From Arctopsyche grandis (lineage: Eukaryota > Arthropoda > Insecta > Trichoptera > Hydropsychidae), in contig NC_135360.1 in the NCBI RefSeq assembly GCF_051622035.1, positions 12,948,001 to 13,012,000 of the forward strand: a stretch of 64,000 nt of DNA, in the 5' to 3' direction. A model generated the notes under the pieces. That model was not told the DNA's origin and searched no databases. It saw nothing but the letters and a program-made list of their open reading frames with translations. Below, in pieces: positions 37,021 to 49,689 of this stretch; positions within the stretch are counted from its first letter, which is position 1, and each line of letters opens with the position of its first letter. The position numbers and the translations under genes were made by a program.

Positions 37021-37194
37021 ATCAATCAGACGTTTAATCCGTAGAAATCATTATACGAAAAGGGTGTGCGTTAAAAAGCGATTTATTACGATCGAAAACG
37101 AATATAAATCAATCAGACGTTTAATCCGTAGAAATCATTATACGAAAAGGGTGTGCATTAAAAAGCAATTTATTACGATCGAAAACGAATATAA
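37021..37194. repeat. 87-bp tandem duplication
   Basis: Two adjacent copies of an 87-bp unit beginning ATCAATCAGACGTTTAATCC start at 37021 and 37108. They differ at about two positions (GTGCGTT/GTGCATT and AAGCGATT/AAGCAATT), so the duplication is recent or conserved. It lies between the BTB exon and the CpG-rich block. Confidence 0.92.
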
Positions 37195-37329
37195 ATAGTT
37201 TTTGCAAAAAATTTGCAAATTTGCAAAACATCATATATTATCATCATAGCTTACGAAAAATTAAACAATCGAACATTAAAAAAAAAAATTTTTGATAATA
37301 ATAAAAGAATTGAATTCATTTGTTTTTTG

Positions 37330-38470
37330 TTTTTCAAACGCTCGAACGCGATTGGTCACCTCTGACGTCGTGCGTCGCATTTTTGGCACGCGGATCCTGC
37401 CTAGCCCTTTGTGTGTGTGTGTGTGTGTGTGAGTGCGCGAGCGTGTGAGTGCGCGCTCGCCAGCGGTCTGTCGCGGTGCGAAGGGCCCCCGGCGAATAAT
37501 ATCCTACGAATGGCGTCGCCTAATCGCCGATCACATGTCGGCGCGCGGCCGCGTTTGCAAATTCGAATCCAAAAATACAACGCAACGTAATGGCCGAGGA
37601 CGGCACAACGTGCACGTGTCACTTTTGCACTCACAGACACACACAAACACACCCCCGCAAAACGACACACGTACACGAACCCACGGCGGAGGAGAAGGAC
37701 ACGCGGCACCCGGAAGACACACGCACTGCACGAAAACACACTCGATCCAGTTTCCGGTGTCCGATACGCACCGTACGTACGTTATACGTACGACGGGGTT
37801 GGGGTTGGGGTTGTTTTGATTCGCACATAACCTATGCGCGCTGCTGTGTTTGTGTGCGCGCGTGTCCTTGGCTGGCGTGACGTGCGAGGGTTGGTGGCAG
37901 TGGGCGAGGTGATGGGGGGAGGGGATGGGGTGCGGTGGGGTGGGGAGGGCGCAGCGCCACTTGTTGCCGAGCAGGTTATGCAAGCGGGGGGAGTGGGGCT
38001 CACCGGGGAGGGGGTGGTCGGGGCGCCGGCTCGGCCCATCCCCGTGCGTGATGGCGACGGCCCGAGAGCGAAGGTCCGGGAGCGGGAGAGACGAGAGGTC
38101 GTGGTGTTCCCCGGCGGGTGTCCGCAGCATTGCAGGCGGCCGCACCCGCACCCGCACCCGCACCCGCACCCGCCACCGCCACCGCCACCCAGCCGTACTC
38201 GTACTCACGAGCGCCAATTTCAAAATTCGCAATGCGAAAATTCGCGAACGCACCCACCTCGCTCGCCGGCTAGATTATCATTGCCTGCCGCAGCCGGCCG
38301 CGTTTCCCCGCTCTCGTCCGCCTTTTCTCGCGGTTCGCGAATTTGCCAATTCTCGCAATGGCCGCTATGTTTGCGAATTTGAGCCTGACGATACGTACGC
38401 CTCGATACAACGAACGCGCGCGCGGATTCGCAAGCGCGCCCGTTCAAAACGCGACACCTCCTTCTGAAAA
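37330..38470 (-). promoter_or_regulatory. CpG-rich block, candidate fru promoter and 5' UTR exon
   Basis: About 1.1 kb of GC- and CpG-dense sequence stands out from the AT-rich surround, 1.2 kb upstream of the first BTB exon. On the minus strand it contains two good donor-like sites, CGCTC|GTGAGTA (exon side ends at 38209) and CCCCG|GTGAGC (exon side ends at 38004), either of which could end a non-coding first exon that splices to the acceptor at 36158. It also holds (GT)n at 37411, TTGGGG repeats near 37800 and a CACCCG array at 38143. Long open frames on both strands are by-products of GC content. Promoter identity and strand are inferred. Confidence 0.5.
38143..38189. repeat. CACCCG hexamer array with CCACCG tail
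   Basis: Five perfect CACCCG units (38143-38172) run into CCACCG repeats. It lies inside the CpG-rich block and would read GCGGGT/CGGTGG on the fru strand, possibly within a 5' UTR. Confidence 0.9.
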
Positions 38471-41400
38471 CGCAACGCCGAAGATCATAATGGAAAATTA
38501 ACACTGCATAAAACGCCTCGATTCAATTTCTAGCATCAAAATTACATTAGCACACTAAAAAAAAAAACCGATAATTGTATAATATTGTACGATCGAAAAG
38601 GGAAACGCTTCGAGTGGACTTTTTTACTTCAAATGTGTTGCAATAAAGATCGAATAATATTAGACTATTTTTAATTATTTATCTATTTCCATACCCTTTA
38701 GATGACCCTAGATTAAAAAATTTCTTCTATCAATTGGAAAAATTCTTTACTAACACCACCTTCATCTACACCCTGTTCTTCTTCAAACTCGACCACTAAG
38801 GGTCTCTTAGACTGTATTCGTTGGGGGGGTGGTGGCCTCATGTTGAGGGCTTTAAGGGTCAAATTCTTTGACCTTTAAAGCGGGCTTTGTATACCCTAGA
38901 TTCCCCTTGACTAAAACCTTCCATATCCCTGTCTGTAATATTAATCTCGGATTAAATGCACCTATTGCAAGATTATGTACAACCTATAATGAAGTAAACT
39001 CTGAAAGATGTAATATAGATATTTTTAGTGATTGCATTATGATGTTTAGGAAGAAATTATTATTATTATTATTATTGTAATCGAATTATTATTAGTATTA
39101 TTGTTGTCTTAATTGTTCTACTGTATTCTAGATTAATTGTTTAACATTTAAAAATAATTTGTAATATACTTAAATAATGTTGTGCACAACTATAAGTGAT
39201 GTACATATATACCAGAATCATAAATATGTAAAGAATATATTGTGTAATGTATGTACATTGTTGGTGAGCCTTTTTAAATAAAATACATCTAACGAAAGGT
39301 TACCATTTAATATGTTTTTAAATGGTAAACTTACTAAAATCTCGATCACGGAACATCTGGCTTCTTGTTGGTATAATTTTCGCGCGATTGATGGAGTTTT
39401 CGGGTGCCAGATGTTCCGAGATCGAGATTTTAGTGACGTGCATGAGATTGCTTTTTGCGGAATAATCACCGAACCGTTTTTAGGTTAATGACAAAACCAG
39501 GATATGTTTGTCAAAATAATGTTTCTAGATACTTGAGTTATTAAAAACGTTAATGAAGTTTAGGAAATCATGGATGTACATTTGTTGAAATAAAAATTCG
39601 ATTTCAATATTTATAAACAGGCCAATCCCATGGATTCTGCCAGGGCAGATACCCAAAAAAACGTAAAACTGAATGGCCGGCCACTTTCATCTAACGTAAT
39701 GTGACCATTTTACATGTTTTCAGGAAATTTTTTCAAAAGTTTATATACACTTAAAACACTAGAAAATAAATAAGATTTCAATATTCATAAACAAGCTTAT
39801 TCGAAAGATTCTGCCAAGACAGATACCCAAAAAAACTAGTACGAATTTTAACCTTAATCGAACGCAAATTCAAGGTACCTGGGTCCTGTGCATGAAAAAA
39901 GAAAAAAAAAGTAAACGAATGAATTCGAAAAAAAAATATTTTTTTACAATACGGGAATTTATAAAAAATGTATATGAAATTTAAACATAATTTTTACAAG
40001 CTTTTTTAAAATTTCAGTATGCTTGTACCTATGTACATTGAATTTACTAATTTCAATGGATACTATGAAAACACAAACACTTGTGTTACCGTCTCAGGTA
40101 CCAGGTACATTTGCAAACATTCAGTATATCGTAACAATTTTGTTTATGCCAAAGTAAAAAATACAATTTCAATTCAGATTTATTCTTTCACATTCAAACT
40201 TTAGCGCACTAGCCCCCCTCCCCCCGTTTAAATACATAAGGCCAGCCCTGGATACATCATATTAACAAAAAAACACTAATAAAAAAGGCATCTGAAGTCG
40301 TTCAAAATCGTTTCTTATTTTGATTTTATCATATATTAAATAAAAGTGGCAAAATAATTAAAAGACGTCGACAAAAGAGTATTTTTGTCAAACTTTAATA
40401 AACTATTAATCCAAGTTTACTAAAATAGGTCTAATTAGTTGTTTAACAGATATGGAAATATCTATTAAGTAGAATTTTTGCGAATTGATATCGTTAATGA
40501 GAGGTAGATAAAATTTAGAAATTTTTGTACATAATGTGATTAAAAAGATACCATTTCCATCAAATAAAATTTGATTAGCGTTTAATTGTAAATATATAAA
40601 TACATTATTACAAATTGCGACAGTTTTGGAGTTGAAAATGCAGTTTTTGTCTAGGCGTGCGATTTTGTCTAGTCGGACGTTCGCGAAGTGGAATTCGCGA
40701 ACACGCTTTGTGCAGCCTGCATTGCGCGTCAGTGCAAATTCTAGTTCTCTCCTACCTGAAGAGGTCAGCAACCTTTTTAGCTCTTTAGACATGGAAGCGT
40801 TCGGCTGAAATTTCACTAGTTCATTCCGAAGCAATAGTGGCAGTTGCTTTTTTTATCTAAATAACTAAAATTTCTTCAAATTCGGCACATTGACATCGTA
40901 TGGTGGCGGGATAAGAGAGTGTTTACATTCGACGAAATGTTTATTGGGTATTATTACACAATACTCGCAAAATGTTTTTCAGCGTTTTTATCACGACACT
41001 AATATTTATACGTTTAATTTTAGATTTAAGCGCGCAATGACACGTTACACTTTACATATGTAGGTTCACCCGGAAAAACGGCAGATCGTTCGAAAGGATG
41101 ACACAAAAAACACGTCCTTCCAAACTAGGAACGAAAGCCCAACTGAACATTTCGAGACTGCGATTTGGAACTTATGATGTCATACCAAAAAACTTCCAAG
41201 TTTTACGATCTTTGAATTTCATCATGTAGTCCAGATTTTTATTGTTCTACTTCACGCGTGTCAAAGCAGAAGAAGTAACCGTTGACTAGCCAGCACCTCA
41301 AAGCGTGACAAATTTCAAAGTCGAAGTTTGCGATCCCTATTTGTGTATTAGACCTACTCGATTCCATTCGCAGATGTGACTAATTTAATTTCAAAATAAA

Positions 41401-44400
41401 TATGTACATATGTGTACTACTATTTTGAATTTTGGCGGATCTCATTTTGACATTTACTAGAAAGGAACACATTGAATTATCTACTTTCTCATTAATTTAG
41501 CAACGCTCACGTGCATTACTCATGAATTTCTACTTTCTATTTTGGAACCCTTTTTTCCTCGCACATTGTTTTTGCAATTCGTACGTGACACACTGAAACA
41601 TCCTCGTTTCGGAACTGACTATACCTATAAATTCGCTTGGCAATCGCTTATTGCTAAAACTTTACCTACGGAACAGTTTATTTATTACCATACCTACTTG
41701 TACATATGTAACCTTTTGATAATGTTTTTAATTGAACAGACAACCCGTCGTGGGTTATCTGAGCGAAAAGGACCTTGACATTAAACCTCGGGTATGTAAC
41801 GCACACGCGCATGTCCACAATTCAAACATATTTGGTGGATCTCCAATGTCGCTTCTCGACCATCTCAGGTTCAAGTTCGGACCATCGAGTACCATAACAA
41901 GCTGCACACACACACACACAGATCGACCGGGAAATGCAAAAATTGTGAGCTTATTGCCACGCCGATTAAATCTTTCACGGCCGTTACGCTCGTATACGAT
42001 TATCGGTCGAATAAAGTGTAAAATAATTAATTTTAATAGGATACTGAACGCGTGTGTTGCAAATCTGAAATGCGTAGCAATGCTGCTTTTTCCTTTATGA
42101 TTTCTTCAGCGTGAAAAACGCGTTCACACATGAATTGCAAATTGACCACTGATGCAGACAGAGCAAAATCCAACATAAGATTTTCCTTCCAGAAAGTTTA
42201 AACTCGTATCCTTCTAATACAACATATTTAAATAAACGAGAGAGAACAACACGTATTCAAGGACAGAATTCAAAGACAAGATTGTAAATGCGAATTTTTT
42301 TATTACATTAGCTAGCCCCCATTTTATATAATATTAGCCTCCCCTCGAGCATTGTTTTGAGAGTAGAGATAATTGAATTTTTTGCAATTTCTTCCATGAA
42401 ATATTTTGGCAATTGACATAAAAATAATGAATTCTGAAAATTATTAATAGTATCCTTAATATATTATATATATGTATACTTTGTATATACCAGATTCAGT
42501 TAAATCTTATACACGTTGACGCGCCTTCTAATGAGATTCATTATTGTTTACTTTTACGATAACGATAACGATACACGATTGAGGAGAGATTATTGCGAAC
42601 TTATCTCTCAAAATCCCGATAAAAGAAACTTGAGCAATTGCTTTACATGGCACCGCAATTTCGCAATTCGTATAATGTACTTATGTGTGTTCTACTTTTG
42701 ACACGACTTTATCTTTTATGATCGCTATCGTGTGCTCATCATCTGCGAAATCGTCATCTTGGTCTTTGGCACACTTGAAATTAGCGAAACGCTCGAAATG
42801 AAATCGATTGGAGTATGTGCAGTTTCATAGTGCAGCCTAGGTGGAGAAAACTGGGTCACGTCGGCGCAGTAAGGGTTAATGGTAATGGAACAAGAGCACA
42901 AGTTGATCGTGACCCTTATTTTTATAACGTTATCTGTAATTTTTTTAAGCCGTCGGTATTTCTCAACGGTTTATCCTCAACGTTATATGTAAAATGCAAT
43001 GCGCAATGCAACTTCCTGATTTCCCGAGCAATCAAAATCGGCAATACAATTGTTGGTTATCATCGTAATTACAACATGAATAATCTGAATAATTGATATC
43101 AGAGAGAGTTTTACCCAAGAGAACTGGACATGCCATCATTATACAGTTAGATCGAGTACAAGACTACAACGGGAATATCACCAGTGCTGAATATGTATCG
43201 TCTATTAATTATAAAACGAAATAATTTGTTTGAGAAATTTTCTTAATTAAAAAAAAAATCTAACTTTACAGTAAGGAAGTATTTATAGATCCACGCTATT
43301 TTGCGAATATTCAAGGCAAATGCGCGCATACACGATATAATAAGTGATAAGTCAGTAGCGAAAATAAGTATGATTAGTGTGTCAAAATTCCGCATAATTA
43401 TTTTATCACGTGTACATTGGTTGGAAGCATTTTACAATTATAAAAAGCGCACATTGAACATGTTCAATTAACATTTTAAAAGTTTGAATATTTGCAACAC
43501 GGCGAGAAAATTTAACCATCTTGTTAGTTTCTGCTTCGTTGGTGACATCATTATTTTCTCATTAAAATGAGTACGGAAATCAAACAAAACTTCAGTCAAA
43601 CCAAACAATATTTAGTATGGAAATAATTCGTACATGTATGTATTAAATACATACATACATTCAAATTATTACTGAATAAATTTAATAAAAATATATGCAT
43701 TTTAGTAAAATTGCAAGCATAATCAAACCTCAAAATCTGTAACATTAAATGTAAATTGTATTTTTATTTTTATGTTTCAACTAAAATTCAAAACAATAAA
43801 TTAAAATTTACATGATACAAAAAGAGATAGTGTTGGTTACGCTAGTCGCAATAACTTTATTATTTAAACTGAATTTTTCAGTATTAATTTTCTTATGGAA
43901 TAGACTAGATAAATTACCTAACTAAGTAGTTAAATATCAGATTTTAATCAAACCAGTTTATTAGAAATAAGACTCTAAAAACCTAGGATAAAAAGTACCG
44001 CAGACTTAATTTACAATTCAATTAAAAGTTGACACATTAGCAAAATGCAAAGGAGGTATGTAAAAACGAACGTTTCCATTGAAAAGTGCCGTATTTCTTG
44101 GAACGTTTTTATTGCACACTCGTGTTTACCTGTTTGTTTCGATTGATCAATGTTATTGACTATGAGTCAACGATTCGACATATCAAAATAAAAAAAGAGC
44201 AAAACATTGAATATGAGAATGTAATACATACATATGTATTTTCATTCATGCAACGAGTGGGCATTAATGTGACCAAACAAAAACCAGGTCCAAAAAGTCT
44301 ACGAACAAAATTACAATCATTTTATGTGTTCATAATTTTGTATGTAATGATTATCATGCAAGTCTCGTACAATTTTCATATATTGAAGTGGTTTATTGAA

Positions 44401-45321
44401 TTTATACCAAATTAAAAATAAATCTTATTAAAATTAATATTTCATTATAGAAATATAAATACTATACATATAGTAAAAGATAAAGGATATCTTTCATATT
44501 TAACACGGTAAATACAGCAGTCTTAATTTTTCTAATTGCAATACTCATTTATTCGGGATTTATGTTTAATTTGTTTAATTGTAAATACGATGCAAACGCA
44601 CATGGATTCAGTAACTTTTTGTAAAGTTCTACATACATATGTATGTATTACTTTACAAAAATATATACATAGTCAGATGAAAAATACTATTTTATAAAAT
44701 TTGGTATACCTATTTTAATATGTAAAAAAGCTTTCAGTCCGATTTCTTCAGCGTTTTTGGTAGATAAATATGCCAAAGAAAAATTAAAAACGGAGTTCTA
44801 GAAGGGAGGTACCACTTCTGGTCAACTTAAAAATTGAAAACGTTTAAGTAATTACTATGTCATTAAGCAATAAAGAGTTTCAGTGAGATAGATTAAAGTT
44901 CGAATCATCTCCAAACACATATGTATGTAAATGTGTTTTTAAAAAAACACACATTTTTTGAAAAGCCATGGAAACGTGATCAGTCATCGATTCAAATTAA
45001 TAGAAATCTCCAGTTTAAATTTTCTCGTGATAGCAAAACATTATCTATTGATACTTCATATATATATATAGATAGATTTTATCATTACAATATTATAAGT
45101 GTGAGCAAATCTTTTTTGAAGAAACACTTAATTTTATATTAAAAGCCATTTTATATAGTATTTACATATATAAATACATACATGTGTACATATGCTCAAC
45201 TTGAATGTGCTTTACAATTAGACAGCAAAATCACTTTAAATGATTCCGAATTTTCCGGAATAATCAAAACAACATACGTACAACGATTACAAGTCGAAAT
45301 ACATATTTAGTAAATATTTTC
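38471..45321. other. Non-coding upstream DNA
   Basis: Mostly AT-rich with the inverted repeat at 39331, a C-rich patch CCCCCCTCCCCCCG at 40210, (CA)n at 41905 and microsatellites. Open frames of 60-140 codons lack coding character. Confidence 0.55.
39331..39436. repeat. Long inverted repeat, 31-bp arms
   Basis: Left arm 39331-39361 and right arm 39406-39436 pair with only two mismatches (core CTAAAATCTCGATC and GGAACATCTGGC) around a 44-base loop. A 9-bp hairpin TTACCATTT/AAATGGTAA lies just to the left at 39299. It is probably the core of a foldback element; a transcribed hairpin is the alternative. Confidence 0.75.
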
Positions 45322-45458
45322 CAGGGCTGTGGTGTCGTTGAAAAAAAAAACGCGACTTCGATAATTTTCCCGCGGTACAATTTCAAATCCGATTATAAAA
45401 ATTTAAAATTAGAATTATTTTCTTGTACAATGTGTAAGAACACTTTCAAGTATACCAA

Positions 45459-45849
45459 TAGCGTAACTACTATGACGCAGGGGTATGCAATGTATTATAT
45501 GCTAGCCCTTGAAGTTGGGATGGCCCTCGGGGGATCTCCAAAAATTAATACACATATTAAAAAAATATGTATATAAATAAAAAAAATAGGAAAATTAATT
45601 CACACTAACTGAAAACAGTCGAAAGTATGCATAAAAAAATTCTGACTTGGCGAACTTACAATATGAACACGAATAAGCTTAGAAAATATCTTTAAATATG
45701 TGATTACAGAATTTTCAAATTTAAATATAGGCATTTAAATATGATAAGTTTATTTATTTAATTGAAATAAGAAGAGGTAAGTAATAAAAATGAGGGGCCC
45801 TTTGGTAACTTTGCATGCGGGCCAAATTTTTCTAGTTAAGCCACTGTTA
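45459..45849. mobile_element. Eroded inverted-repeat element inside the hAT at 45322
   Basis: The left edge TAGCGTAACTACTATGACGC roughly mirrors the right edge read in reverse, CAGTGGCTTAACTAG. Both edges contain GGGCCC/GGCCC-type patches near the ends. Boundaries are tentative and no target duplication was seen. Confidence 0.35.
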
Positions 45850-46224
45850 ATTTCACCAACCAATGCTAATTGGCTAATTTTCGAATTTTCTTTTAATATC
45901 CTGTATTTTTTTATTTATGAATAGCTGAATTTTTTTATACATACCTGTGAATTTTATTACATTAATTGTTGAAAAGAATAGTAACCATTTTTCAACTTCA
46001 ACGTATTAAGCTCACTCGGATGCATTTTCACCACTTTTATAAGAATTCCATGTCTTAGCACTTGTTATAGTCCATACATGGCTACGAGAGCCGTGAATCT
46101 TTTATTTTCGACCAATAAAAGACGAATAACAGTCAATAAATTGATAGGAATTGTAATTGAAATTGGAAAGGAAAAATAAGATTCACGCCCAAAATATAAA
46201 CTCCACCCAAAAATGGCATGCATG

Positions 46225-46610
46225 TTATAGTCCATCCACAGTAGGATGACACTTAGGTAAAGCGCACTTGCTGTCCCTTACAACCCCATCTCAACCATTT
46301 TAGCATTTCGCACGTAAAATGTTCTATTGTATGCACGAAATGCTATTGGTCGAGAGGAGGTGTAAAGCAGACCTAGGCAAACTTTTCGAATGAAAGGCCG
46401 CATTGGGAATTAAAAATGAACGTCGGGCCGCAAGTAAAATACTATACATAGATATAAATTATTTACTGTCATGAAAAAGAATTTTAACATAAAAAAATAA
46501 GTGATCCAACAATTTGGCGGGCCGCACAAAAATCCGAATCGGGCCGCAGTTTGCCCAGACCTGGTGTAAAGGATAGCATATGCGATTTTCCCACAGCGGA
46601 TCAACTATAG
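46225..46610. mobile_element. Palindromic MITE interrupted by a nested hAT
   Basis: Outer arms TATAGTCCATCCACAGTAGG and, reversed, TATAGTTGATCCGCTGTGGG. The core AGCATTTCGCACG...GCACGAAATGCT matches the core of the copy at 62295. Removing the nested element (46368-46563) and one target copy leaves about 182 bp, close to the size of that second copy. Confidence 0.65.
46368..46563. mobile_element. Small hAT MITE with perfect 8-bp target duplication
   Basis: 196 bp with ends CAGACCTAGGCAAAC and, inverted, CAGGTCTGGGCAAAC. The flanks are GTGTAAAG on both sides (46360-46367 and 46564-46571). GGGCCGC patches inside are typical of this hAT type. It is non-coding. Confidence 0.8.
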
Positions 46611-46929
46611 TATATTTTTTAATGTCAGCAATGATAAAAAGACAAAGATAGAAACACTGGAAAACGGCGAATCAATTTGGTGACAAACATGAACCTTGCG
46701 TTTGATAATAATTCAAAATTCACATAGATTATACATAAAAAACTGGTCGAATTGACGACTCCACAGCCCTGGTATTTTCCTTTCATATGCGGAAAACGTA
46801 CATGAAAGCGACGAAAGATGAGCATAATGTACGAAACATGATAGATAGAAAATGAAAGAAAGAAAGAGAGAAGTGGTGTTCACTTGGATATGATTACTGA
46901 TTAGTAAATGCGATTAAACAGCGAAATAC

Positions 46930-47380
46930 CTAAGTACGTATTTACGGGGGCCGTAAGGTTATGTCCACGTAGCCCTTGAACACTGTTCCGTCACTGGTCA
47001 TCGGAAAAAAAGCGCGCTCGAACCGATGACTGTGTATTTGCGCGCTACGGCCAACATGTATGCGTGAGCGCGTGCACACATATTCTAGCCGAAGCGTAAG
47101 CGAGTGTTGGCGTGTCTGTCGCGAACTTGAGTGCGCGTGTATGGGTTCGCACGCGCGTCGCGAACCGCGCACGTGTAGGTGTCGGCGTGTGTGAGTGTGA
47201 GGCCCTTGGAGACAGCCGGCCGGTGTTTGTAAACACGTGCTGCGCGCCGTTCGCGAAACTCCGATTCGCGCGACTGCGAACTATTTCGCGCGAGCCGAGT
47301 GGCCCGGCCATGGCCGCGACACGTCACGCGCCGACCAAAAGCCATGTGATATCAATCGTCGGCCGCGGCGCGGATGCTGT
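46930..47380. promoter_or_regulatory. CpG-rich block, possible distal promoter
   Basis: A second dense run of CpG, with many CGCG and GTGCGCG motifs, in otherwise AT-rich sequence about 11 kb upstream of the BTB exons. It lies next to a LINE fragment at 47520. Fruitless genes have several distant promoters, so an upstream first exon is plausible, but no convincing coding exon or directional signal is visible. It could also be the promoter of an unannotated non-coding RNA on either strand. Confidence 0.33.
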
Positions 47381-47519
47381 TCGAAAGGTTTGGATTTTTT
47401 TTTCAATTTTAAACAATACGTTGCAATCAAGTGTGTGTGTGTGTGCAATTTGGCCATAAGTCAGTATGAGTGTGCGCCGTTTGATCTTGTTAGTGACAAT
47501 ATTCACAACGTGAAAATGT

Positions 47520-48215
47520 TTTTTTTTTATTTTATTTTATTTTATTTTATTTATTGAAAAATCAACAGACAACAGGATGTAGATATGTATGTATAAAAAA
47601 CAAATAGTAAATATATAATATATGTAACATCCGAGTCCAATAACAGATTTTTACAAATATTATAAAAAAAATGAAAAAGATAAATATAAGGAAAACAAAT
47701 GAAAAATAAAAGAATAAAGGCTATAACGTGACAAAATAGAACATTGCATAATTAAACTATAGTATTAAACTATTGGAAAAAGGTTATAAAATAGAATATA
47801 AGAAGAAATTGAAATTTACAAATATAAAACAAATGAAAAATGTAAATACAAAATAAACAAATGAAAAGGAAAATAATGAAAGCTATAACATGATTAAATA
47901 GCACATTACATAACTAAAATAAAGTATAAAAATATTGGAAAAAGGTTATAAAATAGAATAGGAGAAGAAATGAATCAATCGGTCAAGATTCTCTTGATGT
48001 TAGACCTGAATTGATGTAGGAAAATACCAAATAGATCAACCTCATTCAGCTCTCCGTTAAACATACGATAAACGCGCTGCAGATAAGAATATTTTTGGGA
48101 ATTAGTATTGAAAGGATCAAGTGAAAAGAGTGCAACGTGTCTAGATCAGAATAAAATAATTTTAAATAATTACGTGTTAAAAGCGGGTCTACCTCACGGG
48201 TCGGAATGTGAAATT
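47520..48215 (-). pseudogene. LINE 3' fragment with end of ORF2
   Basis: Minus-strand translation from about 48090 down to a stop near 47985 reads YLQRVYRMFNGELNEVDLFG and IFLHQFRSNIKRILTD. A long AT-rich 3' UTR and a (TAAAA)n tail at 47520 follow. It is the longer of two copies of this family in the window (other at 6958). The 5' part is truncated. Family within the non-LTR elements is not resolved. Confidence 0.65.
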
Positions 48216-49038
48216 ACCGAAAACGCAAATATCGGAAGGCAAAGATCGAAAATCGAAAGATCTTAAGTCGAACGATCAAAACAAAAGGGTTCATGGTAAA
48301 CGGTACATACTCACTTAATTTGCGCGAGCAGGATACAACAGGAACAAAACGGGGATAAACCTCTTAATAATAATAATATTCGTAATTACGATTTTACCGA
48401 CGCAAAAGTTTGAAGCGCCATTGTGTAGTCAAGGAAATTTGTTCGTTGGTAACCACGTTACCAGTTGGTTTATGACGACTTATTCGGCGAAAGTATTGGC
48501 AAATTAGTCGAATTTGGTTTCCATTTATCAGGAACAAATGCATCAACCGAAGGATTTTTTACTTTAATGAACAATATACATATAGTGCAGTGATAAAACA
48601 AAATTAAATGTTGAAACCTTAAAATGTTTGCTAATCACTTAGTATAATTTTAACCAGTCTAGTGTAGAATTTTATAAGAGCATTCAAGAAAGTGAATTCA
48701 TCGTTTCACAAATGTGAGTCCACGATTCTTTAATCTTTGTTGTAAATAATTGAAGTATTTATAAATATGTTTTTGAAAGAAATGTCCTGGTTTTGAATAT
48801 GGATAAAATGGTCACCTTACAATAAGTATACCGTGTATATAGTGATAGACCCGATGAAAATTCTATCGGGTGTATTTTAAGTTAAAAATACCTGCCTACC
48901 TATGTACATATAAAGAATATAAAACAACAATTGAAATAATTATGATTTAATTTTCAGTAGATGGCGCTAAATGCTCGTGGCACTATTTTCCAAGAGGAAA
49001 TATTAGTAGCAAACAGTATAAGTATATGTATTGTGATT

Positions 49039-49689
49039 AGGACTGCTAGATTTATTGACATCGAAACCGGGACATTTAATTTCAACTATACCCCGTCCCC
49101 CCATATAACATCCGAAATCGTATTAATTAATTTGCTTGTAGGAATATTTTTTTACTATTCACATTTTACAAAAAAATTAGGCGCTGTGGCCTTTTAGTCT
49201 TATGAAATAAAAACAACATATGTATGTACATACATTGGTACAGATATTACAGGAATGATTAAAAAGCCTATAAAATGCGTAAAATTACACAAATTTAATT
49301 TAAGAGTCTTTTTTCGAGTTTATATTAGATGAAATTAATTAATCTTATTTGCCAAAGAAGATTGAAAAAAACCGTAATTCACTTATTTGTAAAAAGTAAA
49401 AGAAAATGTCCTATGTTATGTTTAATTTGAACCTGTTATAAAAATTAAAATTAAATTGCTGATAATGAGAAAAAAACGTTTGTAAAGATTTATTCATTTT
49501 TTTGTAGTTTCGCAACTGCGGGGGTAGGTATATAGGTATAGGAGGTAGGTAGGTAAGTATTAAGTAGTTATCTAAAACCGGGACATTTGGCTGTCCCGGT
49601 TTTAAGGACCGGAAAGGACCTTTCGGGACGCCGGAATCAGAGGTGTGAATCGGGGAAAATCCCGGAAAACCGGGACGTCTGGCAGCCCT
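49039..49689. mobile_element. Inverted-repeat element with CCGGGAC motifs
   Basis: Left end AGGACTGCTAGA and right end reversed AGGGCTGCCAGA form an imperfect terminal repeat. The interior has several ACCGGGACATTTGG and CCCGGTTTT motifs. A related end, GGGACGTGTGGCAACCCTG, lies at 50472. No clear target duplication. Confidence 0.42.

Larger units (their letters stand above)
45322..46771. mobile_element. hAT-like element, 1450 bp, host of nested insertions
   Basis: Terminal inverted repeats CAGGGCTGTGGTGTCG and, from the right end, CAGGGCTGTGGAGTCG are flanked by ATATTTTC and GTATTTTC, an 8-bp target duplication with one change. No transposase frame survives. At least two other elements sit inside it (45459-45849 and 46225-46610). 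Confidence 0.65.

Noticed and set aside
37531..38253. 240-codon minus-strand and several 100-180-codon frames in the CpG-rich block
   Set aside because: Low-complexity Arg/Pro/His translations on all frames caused by GC content and the CACCCG array; no domain.
40406..40834. 142-codon minus-strand frame
   Set aside because: No recognisable domain and biased Asn/Ile/Leu/Lys content expected of AT-rich non-coding DNA; kept as unsupported.
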